Under the pieces are notes generated by a model, which saw only the letters and a program-made list of their open reading frames with translations, was not told where the DNA came from and made no database searches. Positions 15,019 through 23,701 of a stretch of DNA of 43,625 nt are shown one piece after another. The translations under genes were made by a program, and so were the position numbers. This DNA is from JBBREP01 sp036501845 (GTDB lineage Bacteria > Actinomycetota > Acidimicrobiia > IMCC26256 > PALSA-610), in NCBI GenBank assembly GCA_036501845.1, contig DASXZO010000018.1:1-43625 (forward strand), in the 5' to 3' direction. The first letter of the stretch is position 1; each line of letters starts with the position of its first letter.

Positions 15019-17007
15019 ATGGCTGAGCAGATCACGGTCACGTTGCCCGATTCGTCGACCCGCGAGGTCGCGACGGGTACGACGCCGGCCGAGATCGCGG
15101 TGTCGATCGGTGCCCGGCTCGCCAAGGACGCGCTCGCGGCCAAGGTCGACGGCGACTGGGTCGACCTCAACCGGCCGATCGGTCACGACGCGCGCGTCGC
15201 GATCATCACGCCGGCGAGCGACGACGGGCGCGAAGTGTTGCGGCACAGCACCGCGCACGTACTCGCGCAGGCTGTGGTGCACCTCTTTCCCGGCGCCAAG
15301 TACGCGATCGGTCCCGCAATCGCCGACGGCTTCTATTACGACTTCGAGCTGCCCGGGAAGCAGACCTTCTCCGAGGACGATCTGGCGCGCATCGAGGAAG
15401 AGATGCGGCGCATTGTCGCGGCCGACCAGCGCTTCGTGCGTGAGGACCTCGACTACGACGCCGGTCTGGCCGTGTTCGCCGACCAGGGTTTCAAGCAGGA
15501 AATCATCACCAAGGTGCGCGAGGGCGCGGCCGATGCCGAGGAGGCCGACGAGGTCGGCACTGATGGCGTGAGCGTGTACCGCAACGTCGAGCCCGACGGC
15601 ACCGTCGACTTCGTCGACCTGTGTCGCGGCCCGCACGTGCCGTCCACCGGGCGGCTCGGCGCGTTCAAGCTCATGCGCGTTGCCGGTGCGTACTGGCGCG
15701 GCAACGAGAAGGGTCCACAGCTCCAGCGCATCTACGGCACCGCGTGGGAGAACCCGAAAGCGCTCGCCGAGCACCTGCACCGGCTCGAGGAAGCCGAGAA
15801 GCGCGACCATCGCAAGCTCGGCACCGAGCTCGATCTGTTCAGCTTCCCCGACGAGATCGGCTCTGGCCTCGCGGTGTTCCACCCCAAGGGCGGCATCATC
15901 CGCAAGGTGATGGAGGACTACTCGCGCCAGCGCCACGAAGAGGCCGACTACGAGTTCGTCTACAGCCCGCACATCACCAAAGAGGAGCTGTTCCAGACGA
16001 GCGGGCACTTGCAGTGGTTCGCCGAGGGCATGTTCCCGCCGATCGAGCTCGACGGCGGCACCGACTACTACCTGAAGCCGATGAACTGCCCGTTCCACTG
16101 CTTGATCTTCCGCAGCCGCACGCGCAGCTACCGCGAACTTCCGCTGCGGCTGTTCGAGTTCGGCACCGTGTATCGCTACGAGAAGTCGGGCGTGGTGCAC
16201 GGCCTCACTCGCGCGCGCGGTTTCACTCAGGACGACGCGCACATCTACACCACCAAGGAGCAGATGGCCGAGGAGCTCGTGTCGCTGCTCGACTTCGTGC
16301 TGTCGCTCCTCGCCGATTACGGCCTGAGCGACTTCTACCTCGAGCTGTCGACGAAGCCGCCGGGGAAGGCTGTCGGCAGCGACGAGGAGTGGGAAGAGGC
16401 CACCGAAACGTTGCGCCAGGTCGCGTCCACCAAGGATCTCGAGTTGGTGCTCGACGAGGGCGGCGGTGCGTTCTACGGCCCGAAGATCAGCGTGCAGGCA
16501 CGGGACGCGATCGGCCGCACCTGGCAGATGAGCACGATCCAGCTCGACTTCCAGACGCCGCAACGCTTCGGGCTCACCTACATCGGCGCCGACAACGAAC
16601 GGCACCAACCGATCATGATCCACCGCGCGTTGTTCGGCTCGGTGGAGCGCTTCTTCGGCGTGCTCGTCGAGCACTACGCGGGTGCGTTTCCGGTGTGGCT
16701 CGCGCCCACGCAAGCGAGTGTGTTGCCGGTGGCCGACCGTCACGACGAATACGGAGCGAAGCTCGTGGCGCGCATGCGCGCGGCCGGCGTGCGCGTGGAG
16801 CTCGTCGACGGCCACGCAGGTGCGCTCGGCGCGCGTATTCGCAAGGCCAAAACCGACAAGGTGCCGTACGTGCTCGTGGTGGGCGACGACGACGTGGCGC
16901 ACGACACCGTCGGCGTGAACGCGCGCGGTGCCGACGCGCCGGAGCGCAACGTCGCGGTCGACGACTTCGTGGCCCGCATCACGAACGAGGTTGCAACCCG
17001 GGCATGA
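15019..17007 (+). CDS. thrS: Threonine--tRNA ligase
   Basis: 662 residues, full length for class II ThrRS. An N-terminal TGS domain (ITVTLPDSSTREVATGTTPA) is followed by the editing domain with HSTAHVLAQA (about 76-85) and DLCRGPHVPSTG. The catalytic core has motif 2 around YRELPLRLFEFGTVYRYE, the zinc-site PMNCPFHC (about 354-361), GGGAFYGPKI, and the C-terminal anticodon-binding domain (WLAPTQASVLPVADRHDEY). It charges tRNA-Thr. Its stop overlaps the HIT gene start (ATGA), the usual actinobacterial arrangement. Confidence 0.97.
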   Translation: MAEQITVTLPDSSTREVATGTTPAEIAVSIGARLAKDALAAKVDGDWVDLNRPIGHDARVAIITPASDDGREVLRHSTAHVLAQAVVHLFPGAKYAIGPAIADGFYYDFELPGKQTFSEDDLARIEEEMRRIVAADQRFVREDLDYDAGLAVFADQGFKQEIITKVREGAADAEEADEVGTDGVSVYRNVEPDGTVDFVDLCRGPHVPSTGRLGAFKLMRVAGAYWRGNEKGPQLQRIYGTAWENPKALAEHLHRLEEAEKRDHRKLGTELDLFSFPDEIGSGLAVFHPKGGIIRKVMEDYSRQRHEEADYEFVYSPHITKEELFQTSGHLQWFAEGMFPPIELDGGTDYYLKPMNCPFHCLIFRSRTRSYRELPLRLFEFGTVYRYEKSGVVHGLTRARGFTQDDAHIYTTKEQMAEELVSLLDFVLSLLADYGLSDFYLELSTKPPGKAVGSDEEWEEATETLRQVASTKDLELVLDEGGGAFYGPKISVQARDAIGRTWQMSTIQLDFQTPQRFGLTYIGADNERHQPIMIHRALFGSVERFFGVLVEHYAGAFPVWLAPTQASVLPVADRHDEYGAKLVARMRAAGVRVELVDGHAGALGARIRKAKTDKVPYVLVVGDDDVAHDTVGVNARGADAPERNVAVDDFVARITNEVATRA

Positions 17008-17516
17008 CGCTCGAACGATTGTGGGCGGGATGGCGCTCCCGCTATGTGAGCGAAGAGGCCGGCAAGCTCGAGACGTGCTTCTTGTGCGCGCTCGCCGCGC
17101 TCCCGGACGACGAAGTGATCAGCGAGGGCACGCTCGTGCTCGAACGCACCGCCACCACGCTCACGGTGATGAATCTGTATCCCTACGGTTCGGGGCACTT
17201 GCTGGTGGCGCCGCGGCGCCACGAGGCCGAGCTCGGCGGACTCGACGAGCACGAGGCCCAGGATCTGATGGCCGCGCAACGGCGCGCGGTGCGTGCCATC
17301 GGCGACGCCTACGACAGCGACGGCATCAACCTCGGCGCCAACCTCGGCCGTGCCGCGGGCGCGGGGCTACCCGATCATCTCCACTTCCACGCGCTCCCGC
17401 GCTGGACCGGCGACACCAACTTCATGACCACAGTCGCCGAAGTGCGTGTGCTGCCCGAAGCGCTCGACACCGGATGGGCCAAGCTCCACAAGGTGTGGCC
17501 GGCGCCTCAGCCGTAG
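17004..17516 (+). CDS. HIT family hydrolase / Ap4A phosphorylase-like protein
   Basis: 170 residues with the histidine-triad motif HLHFHALPRW (about 126-135) and an upstream CFLCALAALPDDE segment that can form the zinc site with a later His. LTVMNLYPYGSGHLLVAPRRH is the central strand region of the fold. Actinobacterial orthologues next to thrS act on diadenosine polyphosphates or AMP-linked compounds, and that is the likely role. The ATG overlaps the thrS stop, so translation is coupled. The 3' end overlaps the convergent repeat-protein gene by 10 bp. Confidence 0.88.
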   Translation: MTLERLWAGWRSRYVSEEAGKLETCFLCALAALPDDEVISEGTLVLERTATTLTVMNLYPYGSGHLLVAPRRHEAELGGLDEHEAQDLMAAQRRAVRAIGDAYDSDGINLGANLGRAAGAGLPDHLHFHALPRWTGDTNFMTTVAEVRVLPEALDTGWAKLHKVWPAPQP

Positions 17517-19642
17517 CGCAACGCTGCGGTTCCCACCGCGAAGCACGGGCTTGGGCCGGTGCACGCAATCGCAGCGAGGTTGAAGGTGGTGTTGCCCGAC
17601 GTGGGCGGCGGCGCGCTCGTTGTTGACCAGGCCGTTCCGTTCCAATGATCGATGAGCGCGCCGGCATCGTCGCTTCCGACTCCCCAGCAGTTGCTCGAGG
17701 AGGTACACACGACGCCGATCATCTCCTCGTAGTTGTTGTCGGGCGGCTGGGCGACCGAGACATTGGTCCAGGCGCTTCCGTTCCATCGCATCGCGCCGGC
17801 GGTCGTGGCGCCGCCGAAGTCGATCTCGAACAATCCCGTCGCCATGCACCATTGCGGCGAGGCGCACGAGACCGCTTCCAAGTTCGGGGTTTCCACCTTC
17901 GCGCTCGGCATGGGCATGGCCGACCAAGTGCCGCCGGTGGCCTGCACGGCGAACATACGGCCACTCGCGCTCATGGCACCGACTGCGATGCACGTCGACG
18001 TGGGGCAGGTCACCGCGTCGAGTTCGGCGGCGTTCTTCGTGACGCTCGCGCCTTGCACCGACCACGCGGTGCCGTTCCAGTGGTCGATCAGCGCGCGCCG
18101 ATCGGCACTGCCGACCGCGGTGCAGTCGGTCGCCGAGATGCACGCGACGTCGCGCAACGCGGTCGACGAGGCGCCGCTCGGCAACGGAACGGTGAGGCGC
18201 GCCCAGTGCGTTCCGTTCCACCGCAGCGCGAACGCGCGTGTCGGTGCGATCTCGGTTCGGCCGACCGCCAGGCAATTCGTCGCTGAGAAACACGCGATCC
18301 CGTCGAGTTCACCGCCTTCGTCCGCAGTCACCCCTGCGCTCGTGCCCGCGATGGCGCGCCACGAGGTGCCGTCCCATTTGGCGGCGAACGGTGTGGGCTG
18401 TGGTGCGGTCGACGATGATCCCACCGCGATACAGGTCGTCGAGGCCGGGCAGGTCACTGCAGTCAGGTCGGACGGGACCTTGCCGATCGTGGGCTCGGCC
18501 TTGACCTGTATCCACGACGTTCCTTGGCCGCGGCGGTACAGCGGCCCCGGACCGCTCACCTCACCGACGCTCTGACAGGCGTGCCCCGCGCACGCCACGG
18601 CGTACAGCGTGTCGTATGTCGAGCCCGGCGAAGTCACCGCGTCGCGTGACCACGTGCCGTTCTCCCAGCGCATCATCGCCGCGCCGCCGCTCGTGGTCGC
18701 GTGGGCCACTCCACTTGCAACGCAATCGCTTGCGGTGACGCACGCGACACCGGTCAGCGTCGGTGAGCCGCTCGGCGGGTCAATCACCGTCCAGTGGCCA
18801 CCGCTGGCGAACGCAGCGGTCGAACCGCCGACCGTCATGCAATGCCATACGTCGGGACACGTGATGACGCCGCCGAAGTCGGCTCCCGTCGGGAGCGCCT
18901 CGATCGACCAGGCGGTGCCGTTCCAATGTTCTGCGATCGACTGCTCGTGTCCCGTTGCGTCGACCTCGCCGCCCACCGCGGTGCAGTTCCCACTCCCGAA
19001 GCACGAGACGTCGGAGAACGAACTGTCGTGGCGCGCGCTCGGGCTCGGGCTCGAGACCGGCGACCATGTCGTGCCGTTCCACTGTTCGATCAGCCGGCCC
19101 GACTCGTGGTTGCTCGTGTCGTAGCCACCCACCGCGATGCAACTCGTCGGCGCGCCACACGAGATGCCGCCGAACCAGGTCGACGTGGCCACACCAGGAA
19201 GCGGCACCGTCTCGACGCTCCACCGCGTGCCGTCCCACTGTTCGAGGAGCGGGAAGGCCGGAGGTACTTGGTTGACGTGCAACGACTTGCCGCCCACGGC
19301 GAAACAGTGGTTGGCCTGCGCGCACGCAACGCCCGAAAGCGTGGAGGTCCAGCCGGCACCGAGGTCGGGTGTCGACATCGGTGTCCACTGCGTACCGTTC
19401 CATTGCTCGGCTGCGGTCGCCGGCCCGAACAATCCCCACGTGTCGCCCACCGCGAGGCAGTCAGTCGCCGAGACGCAGGAGATCGCACTGCGCTCACCCC
19501 GCTGGACCCCGACTGCGTTCGGGCTCGCAACCGTCGACCAGCTCGGCGAGGCACCCGCAGTGCCATTCGCGACGAGTGCTGCAGCGACAAGCGCGCAGGC
19601 GCTCGCCGCCGCGAGCACGCGGTAACCCCAACTCGACCGCAT
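17507..19642 (-). CDS. Exported 14-repeat Cys/Trp protein, predicted double seven-bladed beta-propeller (copy 2)
   Basis: 711 residues from ATG 19642, with a GGAGGG ribosome-binding site 7-8 nt upstream and a signal peptide (RVLAAASACALVAAALVANG..AGAS). Fourteen repeats follow the same plan as the protein at 5405-7540: C-x5-C-x-A-V-G near the start and W-(N/D)-G-x-x-W in the middle of each. Repeat 7 (CAGHACQSVG) has a shortened cysteine spacing. An N-terminal strand (SPSWSTVASPNAV) and a final half-repeat ending RYG would close the ring. Sequence between the paralogues is diverged in the loops but identical in architecture, so this is an old duplication. The gene end overlaps the convergent HIT gene. 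Function unknown; no catalytic motif, no cell-wall anchor and no C-terminal membrane helix are seen. Confidence 0.8.
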   Translation of the reverse strand: MRSSWGYRVLAAASACALVAAALVANGTAGASPSWSTVASPNAVGVQRGERSAISCVSATDCLAVGDTWGLFGPATAAEQWNGTQWTPMSTPDLGAGWTSTLSGVACAQANHCFAVGGKSLHVNQVPPAFPLLEQWDGTRWSVETVPLPGVATSTWFGGISCGAPTSCIAVGGYDTSNHESGRLIEQWNGTTWSPVSSPSPSARHDSSFSDVSCFGSGNCTAVGGEVDATGHEQSIAEHWNGTAWSIEALPTGADFGGVITCPDVWHCMTVGGSTAAFASGGHWTVIDPPSGSPTLTGVACVTASDCVASGVAHATTSGGAAMMRWENGTWSRDAVTSPGSTYDTLYAVACAGHACQSVGEVSGPGPLYRRGQGTSWIQVKAEPTIGKVPSDLTAVTCPASTTCIAVGSSSTAPQPTPFAAKWDGTSWRAIAGTSAGVTADEGGELDGIACFSATNCLAVGRTEIAPTRAFALRWNGTHWARLTVPLPSGASSTALRDVACISATDCTAVGSADRRALIDHWNGTAWSVQGASVTKNAAELDAVTCPTSTCIAVGAMSASGRMFAVQATGGTWSAMPMPSAKVETPNLEAVSCASPQWCMATGLFEIDFGGATTAGAMRWNGSAWTNVSVAQPPDNNYEEMIGVVCTSSSNCWGVGSDDAGALIDHWNGTAWSTTSAPPPTSGNTTFNLAAIACTGPSPCFAVGTAALRYG

Positions 19643-19747
19643 GTCCAGCCCTCCGCTGGTCCGATGTCCGTCCGTGACCGCGTCAGCCTTTCACGACGGT
19701 GTGGGGCACCGCCAGGGTCGCGTGCGAAAGCGTGGCGAACGCGCCGG

Positions 19748-19753
19748 TAGCGT
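19748..19753 (+). promoter_or_regulatory. -10 box for the small membrane protein gene
   Basis: TAGCGT with 10 nt to the ATG at 19764. Confidence 0.45.
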
Positions 19754-19763
19754 CGGCGGCGCG

Positions 19764-20273
19764 ATGGCCAGCGACGACAACGGCAATGGTGCTGCGCACA
19801 CCGGCGACGCGCTTCCCGACGACCTCAAGGTCGAGGGTGCCTACATGGGGCCGTACCAGTTCCCCGACGTGCGTCGCCGCCGCCTCGCTGCGCTGCTGTA
19901 CGTGATCGTCGCGGCGCTCGTGATCGCGGCGGGCGTGAATGCTTCGAACACGGTGCTCGCCGCGGGTGGCATCGTGATCGCAGCGATCGCGCTGTATCAC
20001 CTTGCGTGCGCGTACCCGCTCGCCGTCGACCAGACCGAGGCGCTGGCCACTGCCAGCCGTGCGGTGGGTTTCCCTGTAGGTCACGCCTCCGCGCAGGTCA
20101 CGTGGCGTGGCCTTCGTAGCCGCCCTATGTGGCGCGTGCTCGTGTACAGCGCCGACGAACCGCCGAGCCTGCGCGGCATCGTCGAGCTCGATGCCGTCGA
20201 CGGCCACCTGCTGTACGAATCGTCGGAACCGAACCCGGAGGACTGGTCGGAGTTCGGGCTCACCAAGCAGTAG
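19764..20273 (+). CDS. Small membrane protein of unknown function
   Basis: 169 residues. A hydrophilic, acidic N-terminus of about 40 residues precedes two closely spaced hydrophobic helices (LAALLYVIVAALVIAAGV and TVLAAGGIVIAAIALYHLAC). A soluble C-terminal domain follows (VTWRGLRSRPMWRVLVYSAD.. IVELDAVDGHLLYESSEPN), which looks like a small alpha/beta domain. I do not recognise a named family. The start is chosen by the TAGCGT box and by the lack of coding character further upstream. It is followed by mscL, which appears to have its own promoter. Confidence 0.75.
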   Translation: MASDDNGNGAAHTGDALPDDLKVEGAYMGPYQFPDVRRRRLAALLYVIVAALVIAAGVNASNTVLAAGGIVIAAIALYHLACAYPLAVDQTEALATASRAVGFPVGHASAQVTWRGLRSRPMWRVLVYSADEPPSLRGIVELDAVDGHLLYESSEPNPEDWSEFGLTKQ

Positions 20274-20293
20274 CACGCGCTCGCGGATCTCGG

Positions 20294-20299
20294 TATCGT
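20294..20299 (+). promoter_or_regulatory. -10 box, leaderless promoter of mscL
   Basis: TATCGT with 6 nt to the ATG at 20306. Confidence 0.5.
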
Positions 20300-20305
20300 C
20301 CGCGC

Positions 20306-20740
20306 ATGCTCAAGGGATTCAAGAACTTCCTCATGCGCGGTGACGTGATCGTGGTGGCGATCGGCTTGATGGTCGCGCTCGCGTTCAGCACGCTCATCAA
20401 AGCCTTCACCGATTCGATCATCAACCCGATCATCAACCGCTTCCAGGGCGGCGGCGGGATCGGCCTCGGTATCCAGCTCGGTGACAAGGGCAACGCGGCA
20501 ACGTTCATCAACATCGGCGCGTTCGTGTCGGCGGCGATCTACTTCGCCGTGTTCATGGGCGTGCTCTATTACTTCATCGTCACGCCGTACAAGGCCGCGA
20601 TGGCCTTGCGCGGCGAGACCGTGTTCGGTGACCCCGCGCCGGTGAAGACCTGTCCGGCGTGCTTGTCCGAGGACATCCCTGCGGCGGCGAGCAAGTGCAA
20701 GTACTGCGGGAGCGATCAAACCGACATCGCGCACATGTAG
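20306..20740 (+). CDS. mscL: Large-conductance mechanosensitive channel, with C-terminal zinc ribbon
   Basis: 144 residues. MLKGFKNFLMRGDVIVVAIG matches the MscL N-terminal helix and the start of TM1 (FKxFxxRGNVxDxAVG in the family); the pore-lining helix continues VALAFSTLIKAFTDSIINP. A periplasmic loop with GGGGIGLG is followed by TM2 (FINIGAFVSAAIYFAVFMGVLYYFIV). The channel opens under membrane tension to release solutes during hypo-osmotic shock. The C-terminus carries CPAC...CKYCG, a four-cysteine zinc-ribbon-like motif in place of the simple helical bundle; similar tails occur in some actinobacterial MscL proteins. Confidence 0.9.
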   Translation: MLKGFKNFLMRGDVIVVAIGLMVALAFSTLIKAFTDSIINPIINRFQGGGGIGLGIQLGDKGNAATFINIGAFVSAAIYFAVFMGVLYYFIVTPYKAAMALRGETVFGDPAPVKTCPACLSEDIPAAASKCKYCGSDQTDIAHM

Positions 20741-20762
20741 CTGGAGCGCGCGCGTGCGCGAC

Positions 20763-22784
20763 CTAGTGCGCCTCGGCTGTCGCCAAGGCCTGGACCTTGT
20801 CGGCGAGGTGGGCCGGAACCGGCTCGTAGTGAGAGTGCGTCGCGGTGTAGCGACCGCGGCCTCCGGTCATGGAGCGCAGGTCGATCGCGTAACGCATCAC
20901 TTCGCTCGTGGGCACGTGGGCCACCACTTCGGCCTCGCCGCCGCCGATCGCCGCCGTGCCTTGAATACGGCCGCGACGCGAGTTCATGTCGCCCATCACG
21001 TCGCCCTGGTTCGCCTCGGGCACGATCACCACGAGTTCGCTCACCGGTTCCAGCAACACCGGGCCGGCCTTGGCCATCGCTTCCTTGAGGCCGTGTGACG
21101 CTGCGGTCTTGAAGGCCATTTCCGAGCTGTCGACAGGGTGGTGCTTGCCGTCGAACACGGTGACCTTGACATCGACGATGGGGTAGCCGAACACGCCGCC
21201 CTGCTCGGTGGTCTCCATCACGCCCTTGTGCACCGCGGGGATGAATTGGCGCGGGATCACGCCGCCCACGATCGCCTCGGCGAACTCGATGCCCGTCCCG
21301 CGATCGAGCGGCTCGACGCGCAGCCACGCGACGGCGTACTGGCCGTGACCGCCGGATTGTTTCTTCACGCGGCCTTCGGCTTCGGCATTCGCGGTGATGG
21401 TCTCCCGGTAGGGGACACGCACTTCGTCGGTGTCGACGGGCACGCCGAACTTGGTCGCGAGCTTCGAGATGGTGATGTTGATGTGCGTCTCGCCGGTGCC
21501 CCACAGCAAGGTCTGGTGCGTCTCCGGGTTGCGCTCGATGCGCAACACCGGATCCTCTTCTTGCAGACGGTGCAGCGCGTTGGCGAGCTTGTCCTCGTCG
21601 TTCTTGGAGTGTGCGTGGATCGCAACGGCGAGGAGGGGCTCGGGGAGTGTGAGCGTGTCGATGTCGACCGCGGCTGCGCCCGACGACAGCAGGTCGCCCG
21701 TGGTCACTTCGGTGAGCTTGGCCACTGCGGCGATGTCGCCGCCGGCAACTTCGGTGAGCGGCTCCTGGTCCTTCCCGCGCAGCGAGAAGATCTGGTGGAG
21801 TCGGAGGTCGCCCTTGGTGCGCAGGTTCACGAGATGTTCGTCGGACTTGATCGAGCCGCGCAGCACCTTGAACATGTTGATGTGCCCGACATAGGGGTCG
21901 ACGATCGTCTTGAACACGAGCGCCGCGGTCGGTCCCTCGGGCACGTGCGGTTCAGGCCCTTCGGCCACGATGAACTCGGCGAGCCGGTCGACGCCGACGA
22001 GCTTGGTCGCGCTGCCGCACAGCACGGGGAACACCACACCCTGGTCGATGCCCAGCGCGAGCGCGTGCTGCAACTCCTTCGTGTCGATCGACTCGTCGCC
22101 GAGGTAGCGCTCCATCAGCTCGTCGTCGGCGACCACGATGCCCTCGACGAGCGCGTCGTGCACCGAGTGTTCCTCGGCTTCCATGTCCGACGGGATCGGT
22201 CCGACCGCGCCCTTGGCGTTGCCGTCGACGTAGCTCACCGCGGTGTCGTTCAGCAGCTCGACCACACCCGACAGCGCGGCTTCCTCGCCGATCGGGAGCT
22301 GCAACGGCGCGATGCCGGCGCCGAACCGATCCTTCAACTGCGCGATGGTGCGCTCGTACGACGCGCGCTCACGATCGAGCTTGTTGACGAACACCGCGCG
22401 CGGCATACCGCGCTGCTCGGCGATGCGCCACGCCACCTCGGTCTGCACCTCGACGCCTTCCACGGCCGACACCACGAACACCGCGAGGTCGGCGGCCTGC
22501 AACGCCGCGGCGACATCACCCACGAAGTCGGCGTAGCCCGGCGCGTCGAGCACGTTCACCTTGTGGCCGTCATGCTCGAACGGCACGAGCGTGAGCGACA
22601 GCGACATGTTGCGCTTCTGCTCTTCAGGGTCGTGGTCGCTGACCGTCGAGCCGTCCTCGACGCGCCCCATGCGGGTGGTGGCGCCGGACCAGTGCAACAG
22701 GGCCTCGGCCAGCGTCGTCTTCCCGGCGCCGCCGTGCCCTACCAGCGCGACGTTACGGATCTTCGACGTCGGGAACGACTTCAC
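20763..22784 (-). CDS. Elongation factor G-like protein (EF-G2 type)
   Basis: 673 residues, a translational GTPase. G1 GHGGAGKTT (near residue 14), G3 DAPGY rather than the DTPGH of true EF-G, G4 NKLD, then domain II, domain III (ETHINITISKL), domain IV (SGGHGQYAVAWLRVEP; GVIPRQFIPAVHKG) and domain V (NSRRGRIQG; TGGRGRYTATHSHYEPVP). The altered G3 and lack of the usual EF-G partners (rpsL, rpsG, tuf) mark it as the actinobacterial EF-G paralogue whose precise task is uncertain. GTG 22784 is chosen for its GGGGGT ribosome-binding site and because conserved sequence begins there. A TACACT -10 box (22836-22841) lies upstream. Divergent from pgsA. Confidence 0.9.
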   Translation of the reverse strand: MKSFPTSKIRNVALVGHGGAGKTTLAEALLHWSGATTRMGRVEDGSTVSDHDPEEQKRNMSLSLTLVPFEHDGHKVNVLDAPGYADFVGDVAAALQAADLAVFVVSAVEGVEVQTEVAWRIAEQRGMPRAVFVNKLDRERASYERTIAQLKDRFGAGIAPLQLPIGEEAALSGVVELLNDTAVSYVDGNAKGAVGPIPSDMEAEEHSVHDALVEGIVVADDELMERYLGDESIDTKELQHALALGIDQGVVFPVLCGSATKLVGVDRLAEFIVAEGPEPHVPEGPTAALVFKTIVDPYVGHINMFKVLRGSIKSDEHLVNLRTKGDLRLHQIFSLRGKDQEPLTEVAGGDIAAVAKLTEVTTGDLLSSGAAAVDIDTLTLPEPLLAVAIHAHSKNDEDKLANALHRLQEEDPVLRIERNPETHQTLLWGTGETHINITISKLATKFGVPVDTDEVRVPYRETITANAEAEGRVKKQSGGHGQYAVAWLRVEPLDRGTGIEFAEAIVGGVIPRQFIPAVHKGVMETTEQGGVFGYPIVDVKVTVFDGKHHPVDSSEMAFKTAASHGLKEAMAKAGPVLLEPVSELVVIVPEANQGDVMGDMNSRRGRIQGTAAIGGGEAEVVAHVPTSEVMRYAIDLRSMTGGRGRYTATHSHYEPVPAHLADKVQALATAEAH

Positions 22785-22879
22785 GGGCGACCCCCGATGA
22801 TGTGCTCGGCAGTGAGGTTCGGCAATCTCGCTGGGAGTGTAGGAAGGCTTCGCGCCGGAGTGCACGGGCGCCCCGGTGG

Positions 22880-22901
22880 TACGGTGCTCGCGAACGCGAG
22901 C
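22880..22901 (+). promoter_or_regulatory. -10 box and adjoining palindrome upstream of pgsA
   Basis: TACGGT (22880-22885) is followed directly by the perfect palindromic hairpin GCTCGCG-AA-CGCGAGC (22886-22901). The pgsA ATG is about 42 nt further, with a GAGGAGG Shine-Dalgarno. The palindrome covers the likely transcription start and could be an operator or a 5' leader hairpin. Confidence 0.45.
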
Positions 22902-22943
22902 GCGCCTGGTGGGGCCGAGCAGCGGCGTGACACGAGGAGGACG

Positions 22944-23675
22944 ATGCTCGACCGACGGCTGAGAACGGGTGTCGAGCGTGGCCTCGCCCCGCTTGGCCGC
23001 GCGATCGGTCGTATCGGCGTCACCCCTGACGCGCTCACCGTGCTCGGTGTGGTGTTCGCCGCGGGTACGGCGTTGGCCGTGGCCTCCGGTCACCTGGTGT
23101 GGGGTTGCGTGGGGATCGTGCTGTCGGGGCTGGGCGACCTGCTCGACGGCAACATGGCGCGCGCGTCGGGCCGTAACGGCTCTCGCGGCGCGTTCTTCGA
23201 CTCGGTCACCGATCGCGTGTCGGACGCGCTCGTGCTCGGCGGCATTGCCTGGTACGTGGGGGAGAAGAACGCGCATCTCGCGGTGCTCGCGTTCGCGGTT
23301 GCGGCGCTATCGATGCTGATCTCGTACGAGCGCGCGAAGGCCGAAGGGCTCGGTTTCCAGGCCAAAGGTGGGCTCATGGAACGGGCCGAGCGCTACGTGC
23401 TGCTCGGCGTGGGCATGGCGTTCGACATTCTCGTACCCGTGCTGTGGATCATGCTCGTGCTCACGGCATTCACCGCGTTGCAACGATTCGTGCGCGTCTG
23501 GCACCAGGCCGAGCGCCCGCCGCCCCTGCCGCGCGTGCGTCGCGACCGCCGCACGCGAGCCACGGTGGCCTCGGGCCCGGCCACGCCGCGCCTGCGCACA
23601 TGGTTCGAGGCGCGGGCGACCCGCACGGATGGCGCGCGACGGGTGCACCCGGCCCGGCGTCGTACGCGTCCCTGA
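22944..23675 (+). CDS. pgsA: CDP-alcohol phosphatidyltransferase, probable phosphatidylinositol phosphate synthase
   Basis: 243 residues with several membrane helices. The family motif D-G-x2-A-R-x8-G-x3-D-x3-D is exact: DGNMARASGRNGSRGAFFDS, then VTD (about 68-90). In actinobacteria the gene at this position, before the acyltransferase and mannosyltransferase, makes phosphatidylinositol phosphate from CDP-diacylglycerol and inositol phosphate. A long Arg-rich C-terminal tail (from about 185) is cytoplasmic and looks poorly conserved. Start supported by GAGGAGG 7 nt upstream. First gene of the PIM cluster; 26 nt separate it from the next gene. Confidence 0.88.
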   Translation: MLDRRLRTGVERGLAPLGRAIGRIGVTPDALTVLGVVFAAGTALAVASGHLVWGCVGIVLSGLGDLLDGNMARASGRNGSRGAFFDSVTDRVSDALVLGGIAWYVGEKNAHLAVLAFAVAALSMLISYERAKAEGLGFQAKGGLMERAERYVLLGVGMAFDILVPVLWIMLVLTAFTALQRFVRVWHQAERPPPLPRVRRDRRTRATVASGPATPRLRTWFEARATRTDGARRVHPARRRTRP

Positions 23676-23701
23676 GCACTCGCACTCTGCGGAGCCCACG
23701 C

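Noticed and set aside
20741..20762. GC-alternating stretch between mscL and the EF-G2 gene as a terminator
   Set aside because: Only 22 bp of GCGCGCG-type sequence; self-complementarity is trivial and no defined stem-loop stands out.
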